A program made the translations under genes and the position numbers. A stretch of 30,623 nt of DNA, from the IMG/VR virus record IMGVR_UViG_3300043465_001355, positions 1 to 30,623 of that record. One strand, written 5' to 3'. The notes under the pieces were generated by a model. It ran no database searches. It worked only from the letters and a program-made list of their open reading frames with translations, and was not told the DNA's origin. Positions 21,301-26,433 of this stretch are shown one piece after another; positions within the stretch are counted from its first letter, which is position 1, and every line of letters starts with the position of its first letter. Origin of the DNA: a virus.

Positions 21301-24300
21301 CTCGACAAAGAGATTCCGGCAATGATCACGCAGGCCGTGACCAAGCGCAAAGACTTCTGGAACGAACTGCGCCAGGAGATGGGAAACAAGGATTTCAGCG
21401 CCGTAGCAGAGCTGATCATCACGCGCTTGGACGACTGGGTCCGTGGCGTCAGCAAGGTGTACGGAGACGGGTTCGTCAACAAGTACGTCACCGACGTCAA
21501 CGAAGCGCGCAGCCTGCTCGCCAAGGCCTACGCCCAGTCGATGCGCGACCAGGGCCTGCAGCCTGATGTGGCCGTGGTGGGTGACGGGCAGGTAATGGCG
21601 TCGCAGCGCTCCCGCGTGGGTATGAACTTCAAGGACGTCGTCAAGCGAACGCCCGAACTGCAGGCCGCGTCTGAGCAGGTGAAGGCAGGCGAGATGACCG
21701 CTGCCGAGTACGACGCCCTGGTCAACCAGGCCAAGCCCGTTGAGGCCTACAAGTCGGTGCCCGCGCCGGCCACCGTCACAGACATCCAGCAGGCGCTCAC
21801 GTCCGACAAGACCGAGCGCATTGGCAAGGCCAGCAGCCTGCCCGCGGGCCACCCTGTGGGTTTGCGCCTGGACATCCCGGCCTATTCAAACCACGGCACA
21901 TGGGTGGTGTCAGTGCATGAGCAGGAGGCCGGCTACAACGCTGGCAAGTCCATCGGCTACGAGCCGGTCGCTGCCGCCACCAACGTCAACTTTGGCGTGG
22001 TGGAGAAGGCCGCCTTGAACATCGCGAGCGGCAAGCCCAAGGCAACGATCGCTGTGATGAAGGGGAGCTGGAAGCCGACGACTGCCAAGCAGGCGTACAC
22101 CGCCGCTCAGGCTGCCATGAAGTCCAAGGACTGGGTGCAGGTCGGCATGGACCCGGAGCGTCACTCGTACTTCTACGACCGCAGCACCATGGAGCCGGTG
22201 GTTTCTGCAGACGAGGTCTTGCAGGTTGGCCCGCTGGTGCTGGCGAAGAACCCGGTGTACGGCGACAAGGCTGACTTCATGTTCAGCAACAGGGCCGCCA
22301 GGGCTGAAGGCAATACCGAAGACAACAGCTTTGAGGAAGGCAATGCTGATGTCATGCCGCCCGAAGAGATCCGTGCCGACGACATCATGTTCTCGCTGCG
22401 TCGTGTCGAGGAGATCAACGACGCGCCAGAGATCACGATGCAGGACCTGGTCGGTGAGACCGTGTTCCCGATCCTGGCAGACCTGACTGCTGCCGGCTAC
22501 GTCTACATGGGTAAGCAGTTGCGTGGCGGGCCGTACTACACGCTGCTGCCTTCCAACTCCAAGGCCGGCCTGATCTGGGCCAACGACAGCAAGGGCGTGG
22601 CCAGCATCAAGAACAAGAAGGCCGCCCGCGGGGTGATCGGCCTGATCGTTGCGATGAAGCAGACTTCCCACGCAACCAACAACACAGTGGCCAACATCGT
22701 GTTCCGCGCTGTTGAGGATGAGATTCAGAAGGGTTCCGTTGCCCAGGATGACATCCCGAAGCTGGACGACATCGTGCGCGGTCTGGCCGCCCGTACCGAG
22801 ACCAAGACTCGCAAGGTCGATGGCAAGGAGGTCAAAGAAACCAAGCAGGTGTACCCCGAGTTCGCGGACTTCCCTGGCTTTGGCAACCGCAAGGCGTCCG
22901 AGAAGTTTCTGCGGTCCATGTCCTTTGAAGCGCGCGGCCTGTTCTTTGACGAGATGACCAAGCCAACTGTGGAAGACCTTGGCCTGGGGGTCATCCGCAA
23001 GGTGATCAACGACACCGTTGAGCCTGACCTGCGCGGCCTGAACATGGGCGATGTGGTCATGGCGATTCGCTTTGACCCGAACGCCGAGACGATCGAGCTT
23101 GGCTCAAAGACCGGGACGCCTGAGCATGACTCGTATCGCTACGCAGTCAAGGGCACAGTGATCGGCAAGTTCAAGCGCCCGATCTCCTTCCAGAACGTCT
23201 TTGTCGACCTCATGGCCGAACGCGCCGGGAAGGATACCAACGTCAAGCGGGACTATCGCTCGCTGATGCTGAGTAAGCCTGAGCAGGTGATCACACAGGA
23301 CATTGTTGACCGGGTCACGCAGACCGCATACAAGCTCATTGGGTCACCGGCAGAGGCCCAGGCAGCAGTTGCTGCGGCCAACATTGACTGGAACAAGATC
23401 GACCGGCCCACGGGAGCTGGCGTCAAAGAGTTCCTCAGAACCAGCCGCATCTATGGAAGGGGGGATGACACCCCATCGTTCGCTGAAGCCAAGGCGCTCA
23501 TCAAGGGCGGCAAGCTGCGCATCTTCCGCCTGGCAGAGACTGAGAACTGGTTTGCGCTAGAAGACCGGGGCGGCGATCGAGTGATGACATCGGTCATGGT
23601 GTCTCAGCCTGGCGTGCGGCAGGAAACACTGTTTGGCAACATGGTCGAGGTGGCCAAAGCAAACGGTGCCACCCACATCGAGCTTGGCAACAAGGTGGCT
23701 CCGCTCAAAAAAGTAAGCGCACCAATCCGGGTAGCTCCAATCATCAAAGAGCTGTCAGCGATGACCGACGCTGACCTCTTGAATCTTGGAATCGACCCAA
23801 CAGACATCCGCCGCCTTGGCCCCAAGCTGGATGCTGAGGATGCCATGCAAGTGTCCCCCACGGCGGTCGTGCAGTTCTCCAACCGTGTCTCGCCCGCCGA
23901 CAAGATCCGCTGGCGCAAGGTCACCGACGTCAAAACAGAAATCGGCAACCTTGACACGTTGCCCAGGCACATCGTGCCGTTTGCCACCTTCATGAAGGAC
24001 ATGGCAACCAAGGCCACCAACGGTGGTCTGACATCTCGCGACGTGATCAAGGCCTACACCATCGCCCGCTCCAGCATGAACCGCTCAGCGGTCAGCACGG
24101 ACAAGGTGAAGGCGGCAGGCCTGGTGCTGCCGAAAGAGTTTAGCGACGCCAAGATCCGGCCCGAGGGCGCGTTCGGATACTGGCTGCTGTCGCCGATCGG
24201 CCAGCAGTACCTGAACGCAGCAGAGGTCGCTGTCGTGGACGCAGGCAGCATCGCAGATGCAGTCAAGGTGATGGCGCCGTTCGGGACTCAGAACACGCTG

Positions 24301-25932
24301 GGCGGCGACCTGGAGCGCGCAGCCGGCGGCGACCTGCATACCCGGCTGCCGGGGATGACGGCGGCCATTGCCAAGGCGGCCAGGGGCAAGAATGCGGTCA
24401 GGGACTGGCAGGACGCCACCGACAACATGTACGGCGTGCGCGAGGCCAAGAAGGGCTTCCTTGGCTCGCTGCTGGGGTTTGGCCAACTGCCGACCTTTGA
24501 CGCTCGGCAGATCAACGTCAATGTGGAGCCCAGCAGCAAGGAGGACACGCTCAAGGCGCTGTCGTCCAAGAAGGCGCGCAGTGTTGTGGCGAAGCTGGCC
24601 AGGCGTATGGACGCATTGAGCCTGGCGATGGACCCTAAGTTCTCGCCGTTCTACCAGCACCTGGTGCATCATGCGGTCTGGGACGCAGTCGGCGGCACGG
24701 AGACCACGCACGCTGATGTAATCGACGCGATGGTGCGGGCGAGCAATCGAGCGCAGCCAGTTGGCCGCGCCCCTGAAGACATCAAACCAAAGGAGAACCA
24801 ACGTGGTCAAAGTTCCGATACCAGAGACGGAGACGGAGGAGGACGCGCAGATAGTGCAGGACCGGCGCCGCTTCCGGGCGCTCCAATCATCAAGGGCGCA
24901 ACAGGGCCGGACCCCCGCATCGTCGCAGTCGCAGAGCAATACGCCCGCGACAACGGCATCGACCTCAAGCGCCAAGCAGAATACGTTCAAGTAGACCCCA
25001 GGCGCGCGCTGCGCATCGCCAACGCCTACGAGGTCATGCGCCACGCGCCCAATGACCCGAAGGTCAAGGAAGCCTACAGCAACCTGATCAAGCAAGCTAC
25101 TGCGCAGTACCGCGCACTTGAAGACGCGGGCTACAAGTTCTGGTTCATCGACCCCGAGAACGACCCGTACAAGAGCCCCTGGGACGCGCTGCGTGAACTG
25201 CGGTCGACCAAGACCATGGGCGTGTTTTCTACTGCCGACGGGTTTGGTAGCGACGAGTCGAGCAGCGGCAGCCAGAGCAACCCAATGGAGGCTGATACGG
25301 GCATGCGCTGGCCCTATGGTTCGCCTGATGGTGAGACCAGGCCCGTTCTGGCCAACGACCTGTTCCGCGCAGTCCACGACGCTTTTGGCCACGGCATGGA
25401 GGGTGCTGGCTTCCGCGAGCACGGAGAAGAAAACGCCTGGCAGGCCCACGCCAGGCTGTTCACCGGCAGTGCCGTGGGCGCCATTACCAGCGAGACACGC
25501 GGCCAGAACTCGTGGCTGAACTTCAAGGCCACACCGCTGCGGAAAATGGTTGGGGACGCCAAGGCTGAGAAGCTGCACCCTGACAACTGGCAAACCATCA
25601 CGACCGGCGAACACAACCGCACGGCCAAGGTTGAAGACACCATCTTCGCGGACCAGAAGACCGGGCTCATGCCAGAGTGGACGTGGACCGAGGGGCGGGC
25701 TGGCGACATGGACGTCATGGCCAGCAACCGCGCGGCAAAACCAGAGCTGGACAAGGACGTCGTCGCCCTGTTCAAGGCCCTGCAAGACTCCCGCGGCCTG
25801 GGCCGCATCCGAGCCCAAGAGCGGGTTGACGCGCACCCCATGGCTGAGACAATCCGTCAAGTGGATGATGATTTTATGGACATCCTTGAGAGGCTGGACG
25901 ACGCCGGCCTTGTGAAGATCAACTGCAAGTGA
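18340..25932 (+). CDS. Giant polyvalent protein (2530 residues) with zincin-like and HDAFGH domains
   Basis: The largest gene, with AGGA 7 bases before its ATG. Visible modules: duplicated YLSD[DE]EVFGT (residues 5-14, 18-27); Ala/Gly-rich hydrophobic stretches (about 195-480); linker (about 552-620); two small repeated modules (about 660-705, 727-762); linker (about 766-850); a zincin-like metallopeptidase with HEVVH at 947-951 and a candidate third ligand E991; an LPD-like domain with RHSYFYDR (1274-1281); a mixed domain (about 1350-1840); a helical domain (about 1850-2150); and a C-terminal domain with HDAFGH (2346-2351), GEENAWQAH (2362-2370) and SETRGQNSW. Motifs like DVMASNRA recur at module borders. 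Phage polyvalent proteins are known multi-effector proteins thought to enter the host with the DNA. Three small genes lie in its linkers in the +1 frame. Exact activities are inferred. Confidence 0.75.
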   Translation: MAKKYLSDDEVFGTATSYLSDEEVFGTSARDAGGGRGSINPPMIYEPQPERVAKRGFIDQAKDALIEALPFPVKVAAQALPVLARIPIGKEPAAAPVKEPAEPKPYKDRREALDDAVNLLEEGVNQAELTNAFAEGGIKFEEIVAHGKKRGSDYFKQQPALPATDPELVRLAGRYPAPVTGEIKSTRPETPLPGADVLLAGAKGVVSGFQMLMSASGAGGKPSSIAEKALQTADSYLEGLRSAAAVKDDDRIGLIMDAAKDGTWTEQVAAAAKAAGVAPASLVAQGLGTSVPVILASLLPGVRESTLARLGTQVGLGATMGAGATKEAIYTAVKDDMLRNGMSKIEAEERAEAAQSYLGKNKDQIAIGMALGALASSTGVEKVIPIGQVSKVLAKSGVSRAVASAEQNVIGRGLIGGFAEALPEFAQGSAEQVAKNVALQREGRDVPTFQGAIGQGTLEALAGFGAGGLTSAAFGRPQAETAARGAADVGPSAPINFTPAGSPTAQAGLAPIVVPVPTNSPATQEQAAGLPPINPQVEQQFGLDKLRMGGADVSTLGATGGQPGLRSPAGGDQPSGGLGIPGRGADVTGQLLGGDAGLPAINAGANVPTGGATGQPAPGVALPRVAARATDQDLLARTEAAIAAPQNNNADTSLQPWAGRSKSGYATEQDAEQARATASAVLDTKETHDWRAEPMDNGRFQLVPYLKNEQQGSQAAPIPEPITAPSGKPFSTEKTAAVFAQQNGITGYSTVKMSGGWAIQPTETTLGTQTPQAIQGQTQRQAPAISGAAGQGLAGNLQPGDAAQAGVPAVAGAATPGVSGNARQLAPAQSELGQPLAAGASEGERAAVVGGPLFASKAKSAPISAIRLAQDRIFRQSGVEFAPVLPDQLTEQQRAASLIATLNGQTATFIEQTGGDPQKMPNGLAVAGKHVMIDVNSEDAVLSVAMHEVVHTMPDHIRKPLEVALRKLFKPGMEGDFKKSFNYKDADLDKEIPAMITQAVTKRKDFWNELRQEMGNKDFSAVAELIITRLDDWVRGVSKVYGDGFVNKYVTDVNEARSLLAKAYAQSMRDQGLQPDVAVVGDGQVMASQRSRVGMNFKDVVKRTPELQAASEQVKAGEMTAAEYDALVNQAKPVEAYKSVPAPATVTDIQQALTSDKTERIGKASSLPAGHPVGLRLDIPAYSNHGTWVVSVHEQEAGYNAGKSIGYEPVAAATNVNFGVVEKAALNIASGKPKATIAVMKGSWKPTTAKQAYTAAQAAMKSKDWVQVGMDPERHSYFYDRSTMEPVVSADEVLQVGPLVLAKNPVYGDKADFMFSNRAARAEGNTEDNSFEEGNADVMPPEEIRADDIMFSLRRVEEINDAPEITMQDLVGETVFPILADLTAAGYVYMGKQLRGGPYYTLLPSNSKAGLIWANDSKGVASIKNKKAARGVIGLIVAMKQTSHATNNTVANIVFRAVEDEIQKGSVAQDDIPKLDDIVRGLAARTETKTRKVDGKEVKETKQVYPEFADFPGFGNRKASEKFLRSMSFEARGLFFDEMTKPTVEDLGLGVIRKVINDTVEPDLRGLNMGDVVMAIRFDPNAETIELGSKTGTPEHDSYRYAVKGTVIGKFKRPISFQNVFVDLMAERAGKDTNVKRDYRSLMLSKPEQVITQDIVDRVTQTAYKLIGSPAEAQAAVAAANIDWNKIDRPTGAGVKEFLRTSRIYGRGDDTPSFAEAKALIKGGKLRIFRLAETENWFALEDRGGDRVMTSVMVSQPGVRQETLFGNMVEVAKANGATHIELGNKVAPLKKVSAPIRVAPIIKELSAMTDADLLNLGIDPTDIRRLGPKLDAEDAMQVSPTAVVQFSNRVSPADKIRWRKVTDVKTEIGNLDTLPRHIVPFATFMKDMATKATNGGLTSRDVIKAYTIARSSMNRSAVSTDKVKAAGLVLPKEFSDAKIRPEGAFGYWLLSPIGQQYLNAAEVAVVDAGSIADAVKVMAPFGTQNTLGGDLERAAGGDLHTRLPGMTAAIAKAARGKNAVRDWQDATDNMYGVREAKKGFLGSLLGFGQLPTFDARQINVNVEPSSKEDTLKALSSKKARSVVAKLARRMDALSLAMDPKFSPFYQHLVHHAVWDAVGGTETTHADVIDAMVRASNRAQPVGRAPEDIKPKENQRGQSSDTRDGDGGGRADSAGPAPLPGAPIIKGATGPDPRIVAVAEQYARDNGIDLKRQAEYVQVDPRRALRIANAYEVMRHAPNDPKVKEAYSNLIKQATAQYRALEDAGYKFWFIDPENDPYKSPWDALRELRSTKTMGVFSTADGFGSDESSSGSQSNPMEADTGMRWPYGSPDGETRPVLANDLFRAVHDAFGHGMEGAGFREHGEENAWQAHARLFTGSAVGAITSETRGQNSWLNFKATPLRKMVGDAKAEKLHPDNWQTITTGEHNRTAKVEDTIFADQKTGLMPEWTWTEGRAGDMDVMASNRAAKPELDKDVVALFKALQDSRGLGRIRAQERVDAHPMAETIRQVDDDFMDILERLDDAGLVKINCK
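18352..18420 (+). repeat. Duplicated N-terminal YLSDxEVFGT motif
   Basis: Residues 5-14 and 18-27 of the polyvalent protein read YLSDDEVFGT and YLSDEEVFGT. The synonymous codons differ between copies, so the peptide rather than the DNA is conserved. A packaging or docking tag is a plausible role. Confidence 0.7.
19994..20200 (+). CDS. Nested small gene A in the +1 frame of the polyvalent gene
   Basis: ATG 19994 follows GGGAGGTG (19983-19990), one of the best Shine-Dalgarno sites in the window. The 68-residue product (MSAHLAQLEDNLASAVQQGA... ending LLEVQLGNQLLA) is a normal-looking helical protein with Trp, Phe and Met. The giant frame here encodes a Gly/Ala/Pro linker. Third-position GC is 57 of 69 codons in the nested frame against 25 of 69 in the giant frame; in the 80 giant-frame codons just upstream (19741-19980) it is 58 of 80. 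The codon signal therefore shifts to the nested frame at its start. Function unknown. The alternative is a coincidence of linker composition. Confidence 0.6.
   Translation: MSAHLAQLEDNLASAVQQGAISLAEAWAFQDVVLMSPGNSWVEMPVCLQSTLERMYLLEVQLGNQLLA
20636..20887 (+). CDS. Nested small gene B in the +1 frame of the polyvalent gene
   Basis: The TTG at 20636 lies 7 bases after GGAG (20625-20628). The 83-residue product starts with a basic patch (LKPLKPSKAKRKDKH), then a helical, Gln/Arg-rich core (SVEQQARDWLATYNLEMQRR) and ends SPQVQAKVNELQS. The overlapped giant frame is a Gln/Gly/Ala/Pro-rich linker. Third-position GC is 70 of 84 codons in the nested frame and 34 of 84 in the giant frame. A basic N-terminus could bind nucleic acid, but no family was recognised. 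It ends just before the PLFASKAK motif that opens the zincin module. Confidence 0.55.
   Translation: MALKPLKPSKAKRKDKHLPSVEQQARDWLATYNLEMQRRQAFLQSQEQQPLESRVTHVSWRLHSPSWGSLSPQVQAKVNELQS
20893..20916 (+). other. Boundary motif PLFASKAK (residues 852-859)
   Basis: This is the most divergent member of a motif series found at module borders of the polyvalent protein. It lies between linker/nested gene B and the zincin module. It is included because of position and the [FM]-A-S core. Confidence 0.35.
21589..21612 (+). other. Boundary motif QVMASQRS (residues 1084-1091)
   Basis: This is a short V-M-A-S-x-R motif at the end of the zincin module and the start of the next domain (VGMNFKDVVKRTPE). It matches DVMASNRA at 25711 in the core positions. 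Confidence 0.5.
22273..22296 (+). other. Boundary motif DFMFSNRA (residues 1312-1319)
   Basis: It follows the LPD-like domain with RHSYFYDR and precedes an acidic linker. It shares D-x-M-[FA]-S-N-R-A with the sites at 25711 and 26546. Confidence 0.55.
22381..22404 (+). other. Boundary motif DIMFSLRR (residues 1348-1355)
   Basis: It lies 29 residues after the previous site, at the other side of an acidic linker, and directly before the next predicted domain. It keeps D-x-M-F-S-x-R. Confidence 0.5.
23866..23889 (+). other. Boundary motif VVQFSNRV (residues 1843-1850)
   Basis: It separates the mixed domain from the helical domain that begins near residue 1853 (DKIRWRKVTDVKTE). It keeps F-S-N-R, with Q replacing M. 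Confidence 0.45.
24803..24994 (+). CDS. Nested small gene C in the +1 frame of the polyvalent gene
   Basis: GTG 24803 lies 7 bases after AAAGGAG (24789-24795). The 63-residue product begins VKVPIPETETEEDAQIVQD, then RRRFRALQSSRAQQGRTP and a Ser/Thr/Gln-rich tail. In its first 28 codons third-position GC is 22 of 28 against 10 of 28 for the giant frame, which is a Gly/Asp/Arg linker there. In the rest, the giant frame regains its normal bias (25 of 36) as the HDAFGH domain begins, so the tail of this gene overlaps constrained sequence. Function unknown. Confidence 0.5.
   Translation: MVKVPIPETETEEDAQIVQDRRRFRALQSSRAQQGRTPASSQSQSNTPATTASTSSAKQNTFK
25711..25734 (+). other. Boundary motif DVMASNRA (residues 2458-2465)
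   Basis: It follows the HDAFGH domain and precedes the ~65-residue C-terminal helical segment. It is identical over eight residues to the motif near the N-terminus of the LPD38-like protein encoded at 26426. Confidence 0.55.
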
Positions 25933-25941
25933 GGTATCACA

Positions 25942-26433
25942 ATGCCTGTTTCCAACCTTCTCGACAAAGCCACCGAGGACATGCTCAACCGGGCTGTTCA
26001 CGCTGAGCTTTACGCCTCGCACCTGTACAAGCATGTGGCCAACCAGATGCAGCGCGTCGGGTTCTTCGGCACGCAGAAGTTCTTCGCAGGAGAGAGCGCC
26101 GACGAGCTGACGCACTACCAGCGCATCGCCGACTACATGAACGACCGAGGGACGATGGCCAAGGTGCCGGCGCTGGAGGCCTGCACCGAGAAGGTTTCCG
26201 ACGTGGCCGAGGCGATCGACCTGGGCTACGAGACCGAGCTGCAGCTCATGCGCGACTACGAGAAGTGGTATCGCGACTGCAAGTGCGTCATCACCCAACA
26301 GTTCCTGCTGCAGTTCTTGGAACTGCAACGCAAGAGCGTGGGCGAGTACGGCGACCTGCTGGCGCGCATCGCAATCGTCTCCGACAACATGGCCGGCATG
26401 CTGCTGATCGACCAGGAGCTTGGCAATGGCTGA
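25942..26433 (+). CDS. Ferritin-like diiron protein
   Basis: The 163-residue product aligns by eye along its length with bacterial ferritin FtnA. It has LNRAVHAELYASHLYKHVAN (helix A, E22), FFAGESADELTHYQRIADYMNDRG (helix B, E55 and H58 as ExxH), ETELQLMRDYEKWY (helix C, E99), FLLQFLELQRKSVGEYGDLLARI (helix D, Q129), and LLIDQELG matching the YFIDKELS ending. E22, E55, H58, E99 and Q129 correspond to FtnA E17, E50, H53, E94 and Q127. The acidic third-site residues (FtnA E126, E129, E130) are not conserved. Length matches FtnA (about 165). TGAGG lies 7 bases before the ATG, formed by the polyvalent stop. Iron oxidation/storage or oxygen-radical control is the family role; use by the phage is inferred. 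Confidence 0.75.
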   Translation: MPVSNLLDKATEDMLNRAVHAELYASHLYKHVANQMQRVGFFGTQKFFAGESADELTHYQRIADYMNDRGTMAKVPALEACTEKVSDVAEAIDLGYETELQLMRDYEKWYRDCKCVITQQFLLQFLELQRKSVGEYGDLLARIAIVSDNMAGMLLIDQELGNG

